This document shows, piece after piece, positions 1-7,891 of a DNA stretch of 21,265 nt (position 1 is the stretch's first letter; each line of letters opens with the position of its first letter). This DNA is from a virus. The DNA is taken from positions 1-21,265 of the IMG/VR virus record IMGVR_UViG_3300034198_003986. One strand, given 5' to 3'. Both the position numbers and the translations under genes were made by a program. The notes beneath the pieces are model-generated. The model was not told the origin of the DNA. It did no database searches and was given only the letters and a program-made list of their open reading frames with translations.

Positions 1-98
1 CCACCGCCTTTTCCGTAAAGCTTGGTCTTCCCGTACAGCCCTTCCTTACGGAACCCTTCAATGTCGTACCCCGGCCCTAATTCCCAATTATGTTTCAT
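1..98 (-). CDS. Partial gene, N-terminus only, unknown function
   Basis: An ATG at 98-96 overlaps the stop of the upstream gene in an ATGA junction, the arrangement used repeatedly in this cluster. The reading frame stays open to the left edge of the window and gives 32 complete codons beginning MKHNWELGPGYDIEGF and ending in KLYGKGG. The piece is rich in glycine and charged residues. It is too short to recognise. By position, next to internal-virion-type genes, it may be another virion or DNA-ejection component, but that is inference from neighbours only. Confidence 0.6.
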   Translation of the reverse strand, partial: MKHNWELGPGYDIEGFRKEGLYGKTKLYGKGG

Positions 99-550
99 CG
101 CGCTACCTCGGATATTGATTTCTGATATATCTGGCATTCTTTTTCGTAGCCCAGTTCATCAGTATATTTTTTCCAACCAAAACGCCCAACAAACTCTACG
201 CCAGAACACCCATTTGCTTTGGCGTGTGCTTCTATAGCGTCTTGCATTTTTTGGTTGAACCCGTCTTTCATACTTCCCGGTTCTGTTGTGCAATGCTGAA
301 TGCACATCAATTTCTTTTGCGGATATATCTTGGCTTCAAGGCAGAAAAATCCGATTACTTCTTTTGTCTCTTCAATATAAATCAGCCACAAGGTAAATAG
401 CCCTGTGTAGAAAAACCTAACAATATCATCTACCGCACATCTCCCGTTGGTCATGTCCGCCGCCGTAACGAGGTACTTGTAGATCAAAGGAATATTCCGC
501 GTTAACGCTCCGTTTGGCACCACGCAGATATTTAATTCTTTGTCTGTCAC
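95..550 (-). CDS. Internal virion protein A-like / GNAT-like protein
   Basis: This 151-residue protein has the look of a degenerate GNAT acetyltransferase fold: a central pair of beta strands around residues 54-80 (LWLIYIEETKEVIGFFCLEA), a helix ending in AHAKANGCSGVEFVGRFGW near residues 108-127, and a terminal tyrosine-rich segment. I do not see the classical acetyl-CoA loop (Q/R-x-x-G-x-G/A), so activity is doubtful. In T7-like and other short-tailed phages, proteins of this kind in this position are annotated as internal virion protein A (gp13-like), linked to virion assembly or ejection. It overlaps both neighbours by four bases (ATGA at 547-550 and 95-98). The family link is from memory of similar phage proteins; GNAT activity is unsupported. 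Confidence 0.7.
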   Translation of the reverse strand: MTDKELNICVVPNGALTRNIPLIYKYLVTAADMTNGRCAVDDIVRFFYTGLFTLWLIYIEETKEVIGFFCLEAKIYPQKKLMCIQHCTTEPGSMKDGFNQKMQDAIEAHAKANGCSGVEFVGRFGWKKYTDELGYEKECQIYQKSISEVAR

Positions 551-2460
551 GTTGGCATAAACTTCATCGGGTTAATCTGTTTTCCCTGTTTGACGTTACC
601 GGTTCTGGCTTTCCTTACCCTGTCCATCATCTCGTATAGCCGCTGCCCCCCTGCTTTGGTGGAGCCATTGCCAAGGTGAGACACGACATCAGCGGGTATG
701 ACAAACTCCCCATCCGCCAATGCAGCACGTTGCGGGCGTTCCCCTTTGATTACCGCCGGTATGTCATCGCTCATACCGTCTCCCGGCCCATCCAGAAGCT
801 TACCCCCTGCGGCGTATTCTGGCATCATTGCTGGCCCGCCTATTGCGAGCTTCTTGGCCCTTATCGGCCCCCCGGCTTTATCTCCTCCAGAAGAATCAAA
901 GTAATTGTCGTGTGCGTCCCCAGCACCCTGAGTTGCAGGGGCTACGTAGTTGGGGTTAGCAATATATGCTTGACTGACAGGATCATATACAGTGGCATCA
1001 GTTGTGTTGTATATAGGAGCGAGGGTCGGCGCGGAAGCTTGTGGGCTAACTGGCGCGGACTTTACTCTAGCGTTTAAACCTTGCAGGTAGCCCATGAAGT
1101 CTCCTGCGCCTTGGTTGTTGACCTGCTGGAGCATGGGGGAGCTTGTTATTGCAGGCGTAGTTCCGGCGTTTAAACCTTGTAAGTAGTTTGTAAAATCTCC
1201 TGCGCCTTGGTTGTTAACCTGCTGGAAGAGTGGACTGGTAATGCCTCCCGTTGCCATTCTTCGTGGCTCCATAAGTCCCCCACTGGCGGCGTTACGAGTT
1301 TCTTCGGTATATTTTTTAACCCATTTAAGTACGTTCTTGTCAGCCTCGTCTTGCTCTTTTTTCTCGTCTGCAAATACATTGCTTTTTGCGTAGCGTTTAA
1401 ACGCAGAAGAGTCTTCCAGTGATGTAGGTACTTCTTCCCGACTACTCATAAATCCGCGAGCTTGCAGCGGCACATAGGAAGCAAGATCGGCGTCACTATC
1501 ACTAGAACTACCACCCCTACGCATAGCCTTAATCCCGCCACCTTCTCTAACGGCACGGGTTTGGTACGTCATAGGGGCGTAGCCTTGCTGAAGGAAATAA
1601 GGTTCCCCCGGCTGTCCCCACAGAGGATTACGAGTCCCCGGAGCATAAGTTGTGCTGGCCTGCTGATACGTTCTCGGCGGAAGGTTTGTAAGCCCCGGAT
1701 TCCGGTTAGTCAGCGCCATAAGCCCCAGCCCCGCACCGATGGCGGCTCTTCCTTCATTCTGCTTTACCCATTCAATTGGGTCAGAAAGGAAGCGGGCTTT
1801 ACCAGCGGGCTTGTTAAGTGGCGACCCACTTTGAGGGCTTGGTGCGGATTGCGCGGGGGCTGCTGGCGTGGACGACAGAGGTGGCTGCGGTGGAGCAGCA
1901 GATTCAGCGCCAAGATTAACTCTTTTTATATACTCAGGATCGGTATATTCAGCGCCAAGATTAACTCTTTTTATATACTCAGGATCGGTATATTCAGCAG
2001 CGCGACTTTGATCTTCAATAAGTTGCTTATATTTATCAGCCGCCAATGCGGATTCTGGGTCGGAAATATAGTTTCCCGTTGGGGGCGGCATTCCCGCAAG
2101 TTGGTTTCCCACGTTCTTTGATAATAGATCGACAGAAGCATTTCCAGTATTTGCCACCATCGTTGATGGCCCCGGCATTGCTTCAATAGCGGCCAAATCT
2201 TTGGCAGCTTGGGCATTAAGCGCCTGCTGACCGGAAGTAAGGTCTTGTGCAATCGAAGGAGTGCCAGAACCCAGTAGCCCTTCAAATCCCTTGCCGGGGC
2301 CGAGTCCCCCAAAGATACCCCCGGTAATTCCGCCCATAAGCAGGCTCTGGCCAAGATTTGAAAAAGGGTCTCTGCCTTGAATGATGTTGCTAACGCCACC
2401 GATGGCGGCTGAAGTAAGCGCCCCTTGTATTATAGCCCCGCCAAAAAGTTCAAAAGCCAT
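547..2460 (-). CDS. Large glycine-rich internal virion/ejection-type protein
   Basis: The protein has 637 residues and starts at an ATG with a good ribosome site (AGGAGAGTTAGC before ATG). The N-terminus (about residues 1-60) is a small-residue, hydrophobic, glycine-rich segment that could associate with membrane. The middle is proline/serine/glutamine-rich and of low complexity. It contains a perfect duplication of 15 residues (AEYTDPEYIKRVNLG) and a second, 32-residue-period repeat (QQVNNQGAGDF...YLQGLNA). The C-terminal 90 residues are compact: GPGDGMSDDIPAVI, then LADGEFVIPADVVSHLGNGS and YEMMDRVRKARTG. I recognise that C-terminal block as common in uncultured podovirus virion proteins, usually of unknown function. 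An ejection or internal core role is inferred from its length, its N-terminus and the neighbouring gp13-like gene. No lytic domain is visible. Confidence 0.75.
   Translation of the reverse strand: MAFELFGGAIIQGALTSAAIGGVSNIIQGRDPFSNLGQSLLMGGITGGIFGGLGPGKGFEGLLGSGTPSIAQDLTSGQQALNAQAAKDLAAIEAMPGPSTMVANTGNASVDLLSKNVGNQLAGMPPPTGNYISDPESALAADKYKQLIEDQSRAAEYTDPEYIKRVNLGAEYTDPEYIKRVNLGAESAAPPQPPLSSTPAAPAQSAPSPQSGSPLNKPAGKARFLSDPIEWVKQNEGRAAIGAGLGLMALTNRNPGLTNLPPRTYQQASTTYAPGTRNPLWGQPGEPYFLQQGYAPMTYQTRAVREGGGIKAMRRGGSSSDSDADLASYVPLQARGFMSSREEVPTSLEDSSAFKRYAKSNVFADEKKEQDEADKNVLKWVKKYTEETRNAASGGLMEPRRMATGGITSPLFQQVNNQGAGDFTNYLQGLNAGTTPAITSSPMLQQVNNQGAGDFMGYLQGLNARVKSAPVSPQASAPTLAPIYNTTDATVYDPVSQAYIANPNYVAPATQGAGDAHDNYFDSSGGDKAGGPIRAKKLAIGGPAMMPEYAAGGKLLDGPGDGMSDDIPAVIKGERPQRAALADGEFVIPADVVSHLGNGSTKAGGQRLYEMMDRVRKARTGNVKQGKQINPMKFMPT
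1072..1263 (-). repeat. Imperfect 96-bp direct repeat within a coding region
   Basis: Two units begin at 1072 and 1168, each with gtttaaacctt, and share a nearly identical core (tctcctgcgccttggttgtt) about 30 bases further on. The period is 96 bases or 32 codons, and the translated core is QQVNNQGAGDF...YLQGLNA. The first 60 bases are well conserved and the remainder has diverged. This is an older duplication than the 45-bp one in the same gene. Confidence 0.85.
1903..1992 (-). repeat. Perfect 45-bp tandem duplication within a coding region
   Basis: Two identical 45-base units lie head to tail at 1903-1947 and 1948-1992, followed by the first bases of a third (ttcagc). The unit is 15 codons, so the frame is kept and the protein gains a second AEYTDPEYIKRVNLG segment. 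The absence of any mismatch, including at third codon positions, suggests a recent duplication or an assembly artefact. Confidence 0.95.
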
Positions 2461-2461
2461 G

Positions 2462-2896
2462 CTAACTCTCCTTTAGCAGACTAGGCATATCAGAAGTCAA
2501 ATTAAAATCAACTTCCTCGACAAGCATAGCCTCTAATTTATTTATGTCTGTCTCCGGGGTCGAAAAGATGTTCTGGAACCGCACAGTTTCTATTGCGTAC
2601 GCCATCTTGCGACCTTTACCCGCCATAAATACTGCCGGGGCGGAAATTTCTTTCCTGACTCCATCTTCACCCACAACAAGCATTCGCCCTTCGACCATAC
2701 TGCATAGATGCTCAGTCTTGTGGGCCTTTCCTACAATGACATGCCCAGCCGGGATAATAATCTCCCGGATATAAATGTTAGGCCCAAAATAATGCTCCAC
2801 ATGAAACTTAACCTGCGGCAACAAGCAGACATTAGCGACAAAATTGTCTAGCACCTCTTTGGGCAGACGGTCTGTCGATACAATATCTGCGCTCAT
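2462..2896 (-). CDS. Cupin-fold protein
   Basis: This 144-residue protein carries a single cupin-like core at about residues 42-112. It has an entry strand (IYIREIIIPAGHVIVG), a histidine-containing loop (KAHKTEHLCSMVEG, His59 and His63), a second strand (RMLVVGEDG) and a return strand ending at FQNIFSTPETD. Cupins bind metals and small ligands in many enzymes and sugar-modifying proteins. In phages such short cupins usually sit near tail genes and have no assigned role. The start codon overlaps the stop of the upstream gene (ATGA, 2893-2896) and the gene ends one base before the next ATG. The fold assignment is moderately sure; the function is unknown. Confidence 0.7.
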   Translation of the reverse strand: MSADIVSTDRLPKEVLDNFVANVCLLPQVKFHVEHYFGPNIYIREIIIPAGHVIVGKAHKTEHLCSMVEGRMLVVGEDGVRKEISAPAVFMAGKGRKMAYAIETVRFQNIFSTPETDINKLEAMLVEEVDFNLTSDMPSLLKES

Positions 2897-3348
2897 ATAG
2901 CGGCCATAACCTTGTATTTTGGATTATCCGACTGCTGGGCGCTTACCCCCAACGTTTGCAGTGCTTGCATTATCATCGGGTCAGCTTTGCTCATGTAGAT
3001 AACCCGTATTCCCCCCTGCTTCAACAGGGCAATCGCTTGCTCCACAGTCTTTGCAAAGATTTGAGGCGGCTCTACAGAGAAGAAATAAACCTGCATAGCT
3101 GTCTGGGACAGGGGCTTATACCCCAAAACCGTGTTCCCTATGCGTTTAAACTTGACACCCGATTGCACGGCGGCTTTGATTAGTTGTAGCCCTTGCGGGG
3201 GAGAAATGCCCCCCCTGCGAAAGTAGGCGTTGATAATGTCGATTTCCCGCAGCCCCTCTGCGCCTGATACACCGCCCATAGCTGGGCGCATAAAACCCGC
3301 ATTTCCGGCGTTTAAACCACCTATGCCTTGTTGTGCCATCTCAGCCAT
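2893..3348 (-). CDS. Hypothetical protein in tail/internal-virion region
   Basis: The protein has 151 residues. The first 30 residues are glycine- and methionine-rich and low in complexity (GIGGLNAGNAGFMRPAMGG). The remainder looks like a compact alpha/beta domain: a helix with GLREIDIINAYF, a strand-helix unit with QLIKAAVQSG and FKRIGNTVLGY, and a C-terminal unit with TVEQAIALLKQGGIRVIYMS. I do not recognise the family. The start has a clear ribosome site (AAGGGG before ATG). Its 3' end overlaps the cupin gene by four bases, so the two are probably translated together. A virion-associated role is inferred from position only. Confidence 0.7.
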   Translation of the reverse strand: MAEMAQQGIGGLNAGNAGFMRPAMGGVSGAEGLREIDIINAYFRRGGISPPQGLQLIKAAVQSGVKFKRIGNTVLGYKPLSQTAMQVYFFSVEPPQIFAKTVEQAIALLKQGGIRVIYMSKADPMIMQALQTLGVSAQQSDNPKYKVMAAI

Positions 3349-3364
3349 AAAAACCCCTTAAGAA

Positions 3365-3394
3365 CTTATAGGATAAAACTCTCGCCGTTTTAAA
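3365..3394 (-). promoter_or_regulatory. Weak candidate sigma70-like promoter
   Basis: Read on the minus strand, TTTAAA (3394-3389) is followed after 18 bases by TATAAG (3370-3365), in the 53-base gap before the gene starting at 3348. The -10 box matches the consensus at five positions, but the -35 is poor and the spacer slightly long. It would drive the left-end block of internal-virion-type genes. Confidence 0.25.
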
Positions 3395-3401
3395 CATATT
3401 A

Positions 3402-4055
3402 TCACTCATATATAGACGACACCACATCCGAAACTCGGACTACGGTAACGATCACAGAAGGTATAGCAGGGCGGGTTGGGCTGGTGCCAGCGGGGTATTG
3501 TTCTATCCGCGCACCCACATCAGTCGTACACCACATAAGTTCGATGTAATCAATTGCTTGGACTTCTACGACGAAGTTCAAAGAGCCAATAACATGGTAA
3601 GGAGCGCCAGCAGATTTTCTGGTTGCAAGACCAAACCGGCTGTTTGAGTTTGCAATGTCTACCCCATTTTTCCGAAGCCAAATGTCTATGTCTTGTGGCG
3701 CATTGGTGTCGTTGGCCAATTGAGCGCTGAACTGAATGTTGTAGATTCCAGCGTCTTCAACTGTGATCTGGGAAGAGCTTACGAGCGAAACACCTTGAGA
3801 GATGTCTGTGGTGTTTAACGTTATGGCGTAAGCAGTTGTGGTGCTGGTGGCAGTCTGATCCGTGGTGTCGTAAAAAGAACCATGGGAAAACGTCAGGTAG
3901 TCTCCGCCACGAGGCCCAAACAGAGCGGAGGTTACGTTATCTAACGTGTTGAAATATACCCGTAATTCGCGGTAAATCTGGTCGTGATGGCGAGCCTCAT
4001 AATTCTGTGGCGCATTGATAAGATTAGGCGCTTTAGTCGCGCGAAGGATACCCAT
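3402..4055 (-). CDS. Tail fibre-like protein with C1q/TNF-like jelly roll
   Basis: This 217-residue protein begins with an adaptor-like helix region (residues about 1-48, with APQNYEARHHDQIYRELRVY and FNTLDNVTSALFG), which probably docks it to the tail. It is followed by a beta-rich domain at about 50-217. The pattern AGIYNIQFSAQLAND, then IDIWLRKNGVDIANSN and the closing FVVEVQAIDYIELMW matches the C1q/TNF-like jelly roll found in trimeric phage fibres. The start codon directly follows the stop of the nozzle gene (TAAATG), so it is likely co-translated. I infer a role in host binding or as a small trimeric tip; the target is unknown. Confidence 0.7.
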   Translation of the reverse strand: MGILRATKAPNLINAPQNYEARHHDQIYRELRVYFNTLDNVTSALFGPRGGDYLTFSHGSFYDTTDQTATSTTTAYAITLNTTDISQGVSLVSSSQITVEDAGIYNIQFSAQLANDTNAPQDIDIWLRKNGVDIANSNSRFGLATRKSAGAPYHVIGSLNFVVEVQAIDYIELMWCTTDVGARIEQYPAGTSPTRPAIPSVIVTVVRVSDVVSSIYE

Positions 4056-6449
4056 TTAGCTTTTGCGGCCATCAGGACGAATATCAATTCTTGGCGCACC
4101 CAACTGCCAAGCCACACCTAACCCATCTGATCTAATTTCAAACGCCATTTGCCGCCCACGCACTCTGGTCATCACTTGACCGGAGAATTGTTGCACTGTG
4201 TAGGCACGCTCGGTACTGTAGCTTTGACTACTAATGACCTCCGGGGCGCTTGGCGTTCCATAAGCTGTACCGGAGTTTTGTCTGGGTTTGCAAACCATTG
4301 TAACCGCAGGGTAATCAGGTGCCGGAGTCGTGGAGCCGTCAAAAGTCAAATCGGGCAAAATGCGCCAGATATAACCAAAGTTATGCCCGTCTCCAATGTC
4401 AAAATCGGAAGAGCTAACATAGGCTTCAATCGGTACTGGTGTTGCGGTGGATAAGTCATCGTTATCCACCTCGTGGTACATAATCTGGTTAGGCGCGGCA
4501 AGTCCCGCCGTGGAATACGCAACATGAGAAGCCGCAGTAGTGTTGTTGTATCCTCTAATGCAATCACTAAGCGCGACTGGAGTTCTTGCTCCATAATAAA
4601 TATGCTCGTTATCAATTTGAATGATCCCAGTTGCTGGGTATGAAGAGGCGTCCAACAAATTTATTGTGGTGCTGGAAGATGTTATACCTGCGGAAAGATA
4701 ACTTACTGATACGCTAAACGCGCCCATTGGTTTACGACGAACAGAAGAATCCAGCCAAGCTGTGCGGTTCATTGCTCCGTAATACCATACATTATCAAGA
4801 TAATTAAACACTACATATCGGTCATTGACGGTGCTGTTAAGAGACGGATAAAACCACCAAATCTCGCTGTATTGCTCACTGCTTCCAGCCATTATTTGGA
4901 ATCTCTGATTTGGGTTTATTCCGTCAAATACAAACTGTCGTACCGAACAAGGCAATGTTTGAACTCGGCCATCATACATATAGAACTTGTCGATACCCAT
5001 CCAGAACAATACGTTGCTGGAACTAGCTACAGCATTAGGGGACGCAATAGAAATACCGTCCATTAGCAAGTTCACACCCCATACATAAGGTGGCCCCAAG
5101 TATTGCATAGAGTAAATAGCACTGTCAGACCAGACTACAAACTCTTGCCTAGAGTGCCGCCCCGTCACCAGACGCGAACCATGAGAAAGGTGAAGCTCAC
5201 CGGATTGGTTATTTGCCGCAGGAACCCACTGATAAATGTTTTCTTGGTCAGACCACCGAACCAACATAGGATCGAAATCGGTGTTAGCATCGCCCGGATC
5301 ATATGGGTTTGAACCTACAGCTATTGCAAAACGTTGAACACCTGAAGTGTGCATTTCATATACGCGATTTGGCACGAAATCATCATCGTAGCCCGCAGTA
5401 ACCGTCAAACTTTTCAAAGTTACAGCGCGAGATGGGCTGAGAGTAGTGTTGGCGACCCAATAATAAATTGGGCCTTCCCGAATAGCAGCAACCAAGTCTT
5501 GGCCATAATTATCAAGTGACCACAAACGAAGTGAAAAAGTGTCAGTAACACTTTCTGACCCAGAAAACTCGACGCCCCATCCGTCAAGATAACCAACAAT
5601 ACTGGCGGTAGACGCTATCTCTTGGCCCACACTTACCGTGTAAGTTCCAGTACCGCCCGTACCAGTTCCAAATGCAGTGACTGTAGTACCGGCAGTAATT
5701 CCGGTGCCGCTAATAAGCATAGTTTCCAGTATAGCTCCAGAGGCAACGGCAGACACAGTCATAACGGTGCCTGCACCGGGTGGAGTCCCATCGTCAATAG
5801 TAGCGGTAAAGTCGGCATATACAGTATTTCCGCCCCAAGGCCCAAGCCCATATCCGGTTCCAAACGACGAAATGGAATTGCCTGCATTTATTTGATACGC
5901 CGCGCTTACAGCCGCGCCGCCACCAGACCCGGTGGCCGAAGCAGCAGTCGGGAGAATAATTTGATAAGTATTTACGGTAGGCACCGCCACAACCTCAAAT
6001 TCCGCATTAAATACAGTATAGTTTGCGCCAGTAACTCCAGAGAATGTTACAAAGGTGCCAACCGTAATGCCGTGCGCGGTGTCTGTGACAGTAACCAGTT
6101 TTGATCCATTAGCTATAGCAAACGGATTTGTGTTAATGGTTGTAGTATTGCGGATAGGCGTAATGTCGTAGAAAGCCCCGCCGTTTTCTGTGTAGAGCTT
6201 TTGCTCCGTGCCAAGAGCCAATAGATTGCTGCTGTTGAGCGTCACCCAATTCCAAATATTACGGCACACGCCTTTATACGTAGAAAATACACCCGCCACC
6301 GATACGGCGAGGTTCTGCCATCCACCAATTTTCTCTGGAAAGCCGGAACGAAACCGAATCTTGTCGCAGTCGTACCATCCCCCCTCACCGGCATAGTTGG
6401 TGTTCTCTCGGTTAATGCCGGGTTTGAACTGAAGTTTGGATAATGGCAT
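4056..6449 (-). CDS. Tail nozzle / tubular protein B-like, with inserted modules
   Basis: The N-terminus ([20 protein letters not shown], then [18 protein letters not shown]) is typical of a phage family annotated as tail tubular protein B or stabilisation protein, which forms the nozzle of short tails. Beta-propeller-like strands follow, with repeated segments such as [28 protein letters not shown] and [15 protein letters not shown]. At 797 residues it looks longer than the usual nozzle. At least three modules seem to account for this: an HGI/FCCH-like module (residues about 116-168), an [15 protein letters not shown] module (about 212-282) and an IDNEHIYY...CIRG module (about 590-650). The last is closely related to a segment of the adaptor encoded at 15476-16393. 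The nozzle family is well supported; the module boundaries are my estimates. Confidence 0.82.
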   Translation of the reverse strand: MPLSKLQFKPGINRENTNYAGEGGWYDCDKIRFRSGFPEKIGGWQNLAVSVAGVFSTYKGVCRNIWNWVTLNSSNLLALGTEQKLYTENGGAFYDITPIRNTTTINTNPFAIANGSKLVTVTDTAHGITVGTFVTFSGVTGANYTVFNAEFEVVAVPTVNTYQIILPTAASATGSGGGAAVSAAYQINAGNSISSFGTGYGLGPWGGNTVYADFTATIDDGTPPGAGTVMTVSAVASGAILETMLISGTGITAGTTVTAFGTGTGGTGTYTVSVGQEIASTASIVGYLDGWGVEFSGSESVTDTFSLRLWSLDNYGQDLVAAIREGPIYYWVANTTLSPSRAVTLKSLTVTAGYDDDFVPNRVYEMHTSGVQRFAIAVGSNPYDPGDANTDFDPMLVRWSDQENIYQWVPAANNQSGELHLSHGSRLVTGRHSRQEFVVWSDSAIYSMQYLGPPYVWGVNLLMDGISIASPNAVASSSNVLFWMGIDKFYMYDGRVQTLPCSVRQFVFDGINPNQRFQIMAGSSEQYSEIWWFYPSLNSTVNDRYVVFNYLDNVWYYGAMNRTAWLDSSVRRKPMGAFSVSVSYLSAGITSSSTTINLLDASSYPATGIIQIDNEHIYYGARTPVALSDCIRGYNNTTAASHVAYSTAGLAAPNQIMYHEVDNDDLSTATPVPIEAYVSSSDFDIGDGHNFGYIWRILPDLTFDGSTTPAPDYPAVTMVCKPRQNSGTAYGTPSAPEVISSQSYSTERAYTVQQFSGQVMTRVRGRQMAFEIRSDGLGVAWQLGAPRIDIRPDGRKS

Positions 6450-6464
6450 GTTTCATATACCTGT

Positions 6465-6977
6465 TTAGCCTAACATTCCCGTGGCAAATGCCTTACTTTC
6501 TTCAACGCGTTTAAGCCAGCCTGCACCAAATACAGGAAACGTGTTAAGCCCCTTATAGAAATGTCTCTTGCAATTGGAAAAAGACGTAATAAGCGTTTTG
6601 GGTTCTGTGTCACAAATAGCTTTCAATGTGATAGGGCCAATGACCCCGTCAGCGGTTATATTTAGCGAGCTTTGAATAGTCTTGATAGCCCGAAATGGCC
6701 CAGCATTAACAGCAAAATCAAAGGCAAGATAGTCAATACCATTAGGTAGTTCATCACAACGGCATTTGTCCCAATATTTTTGCTTGTACAGGGGGTTAAC
6801 CGCTTCGACTGTAAGACTACGCATAACTTGTTCATCTACTGGATGCCCTATGTACTCTTCCCAAACAGTTTGAGTAACCCCAAGGTTTGTGCGACCACCG
6901 GGGTCACTGGGATGATTAACATACCCCCCTTCATGGCGAAGAACTTGGATAAAAGATTTATCCCAATTTTCAACCAT
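6465..6977 (-). CDS. Endolysin, GH108 N-acetylmuramidase family
   Basis: This 170-residue lysozyme cleaves the glycan of peptidoglycan to release progeny. The catalytic signature is RHEGGYVNHPSDPGGRTNLG at residues 14-33, with Glu16 as the presumed catalytic acid. The C-terminal half carries the PG_binding_3-type pattern (FDFAVNAG near 86-93 and TADGVIGPITLKAI near 108-121). I chose the ATG at 6977 because it overlaps the holin stop in TAATG, as at many junctions here. An in-frame ATG five codons upstream (6992) would lie inside the holin gene. No signal peptide is evident, so export depends on the holin. Its length is normal for the family. Confidence 0.9.
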   Translation of the reverse strand: MVENWDKSFIQVLRHEGGYVNHPSDPGGRTNLGVTQTVWEEYIGHPVDEQVMRSLTVEAVNPLYKQKYWDKCRCDELPNGIDYLAFDFAVNAGPFRAIKTIQSSLNITADGVIGPITLKAICDTEPKTLITSFSNCKRHFYKGLNTFPVFGAGWLKRVEESKAFATGMLG

Positions 6978-7348
6978 TACTTTTTTGACCACCCAGCTAC
7001 TATTCTAGAACCAAACAAAAAGCCAAATGCGATATTGGCTGCTTCTAATGCAAGAGTTCTGATAGCGTCACTAACTGGGTAATAAAGAGTTGATATTCCT
7101 ACAGCTATAACCAGCAACGCGCCGACATACCTAGCAGACGCACGAAGGTCTACAACCCACTGACTCGGAGTGCCAATCGGCGTATCCAGTTTAGCAAGAG
7201 CCTCTATCCTTGAAACCTCATTTTGATCCAGTTTAATCTGCTCATCAACGGTAGTAGGTTTAACCCCACCAACCCACTTAGTCACTAACTGCTTACCAGA
7301 TTCAACAACAACCGGAATTAACGCACCTATTATCGACTCTAAAATCAT
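6977..7348 (-). CDS. Holin, GTA_holin_3TM-like
   Basis: The protein has 123 residues. It has an N-terminal hydrophobic, possibly amphipathic, helix (MILESIIGALIPVVVE), a charged middle (residues about 30-70), and two strong membrane segments at about 73-91 (YVGALLVIAVGISTLYY) and 97-117 (LALEAANIAFGFLFGSRIV). It ends in lysines. This matches small phage holins of the type found with gene-transfer agents and many podophages, which open the inner membrane for the endolysin. It sits immediately upstream of the endolysin, with the stop and start sharing one base. The ribosome site is weak (AAGG). Assignment rests on topology and context. Confidence 0.78.
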   Translation of the reverse strand: MILESIIGALIPVVVESGKQLVTKWVGGVKPTTVDEQIKLDQNEVSRIEALAKLDTPIGTPSQWVVDLRASARYVGALLVIAVGISTLYYPVSDAIRTLALEAANIAFGFLFGSRIVAGWSKK

Positions 7349-7377
7349 GTGTTTGCCTTATAATTTATTTTGCGTGA

Positions 7378-7647
7378 CTATCTTTTTTTGATGTTAACCA
7401 CTCTGCTGTTTTGCTCCAGAGCCTCAAACTGGTGCGACTGAAAAGCCTTTATTTCTGCTACTCTGCCGCTTGCCCAAATTTGCTCCCAACCGTCTCCGGT
7501 TACTTTTATCGACCCCTTTGCGACTACCGTAATATGCGCGGTGTCTTCGTCGTGAACATGATTTGGAAGGACATCGCCAACTTCTTCAAAATCATATATG
7601 ACGCCGTCTATATTCTCGGCGGTAAAAGTTTTTCTAACCAATGACAT
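7378..7647 (-). CDS. Small cupin-like protein
   Basis: This 89-residue protein has a single cupin motif. The first half is LPNHVHDEDTAHITVVAKG (His30, His32, Glu34 and His38 as possible metal ligands), and SHQFEALEQNSRVVNI closes the barrel with His72. That ligand set is fairly complete, so metal binding is plausible. Its start lies 14 bases inside the preceding gene, and it is followed by the holin after a short gap. It is the second cupin in the window and does not closely resemble the one at 2462-2896. Its role is unknown; association with the tail or with a small-molecule modification is only inference. Confidence 0.72.
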   Translation of the reverse strand: MSLVRKTFTAENIDGVIYDFEEVGDVLPNHVHDEDTAHITVVAKGSIKVTGDGWEQIWASGRVAEIKAFQSHQFEALEQNSRVVNIKKR

Positions 7648-7891
7648 TTGGCTCTCCCACAGTTGGATCAGATTCGGGGGGCGGAAGCGGCGGAATGTAC
7701 TCGGTTACGGGGCCAAAATCCCCCGCAGCACAACGGTTAAAAATCTCAACGCCGTGGGCTGTGCAATCCCTTGGGGACGCGCCAAATGGTACAGCTTCAA
7801 GCAGGTGGTCAAATTTCACTTCACACATGATATAAGTGTGTTCTGCGTCCATCCACTGCGGATTGAATACTTGCGAATAAGATAGATACAT
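7634..7891 (-). CDS. Small conserved tail-region protein
   Basis: This 85-residue protein begins YSQVFNPQWMDAEHTYIMCE and ends in a proline-rich tail (PPLPPPESDP). The core looks like a small alpha/beta fold, with AHGVEIFNRCAAGDFGPV near residues 45-62. I have a sense of similar short proteins following fibre genes in related phages, possibly fibre chaperones or attachment factors, but I cannot name a family. The start overlaps the fibre stop by one base (TAATG at 7891), so it is translationally coupled to the fibre, which favours a fibre-related role. Confidence 0.65.
   Translation of the reverse strand: MYLSYSQVFNPQWMDAEHTYIMCEVKFDHLLEAVPFGASPRDCTAHGVEIFNRCAAGDFGPVTEYIPPLPPPESDPTVGEPNVIG

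Noticed and set aside
1462-2121. Plus-strand frame of 219 codons
   Set aside because: It lies antiparallel to the large glycine-rich gene, is Arg/Ser-rich in a shadow-like way, and every other gene is on the minus strand.
6465-6992. Endolysin start at the upstream ATG (6992)
   Set aside because: The ATG at 6977 sits in a TAATG overlap with the holin stop. The additional MVKKV residues only reuse holin sequence.
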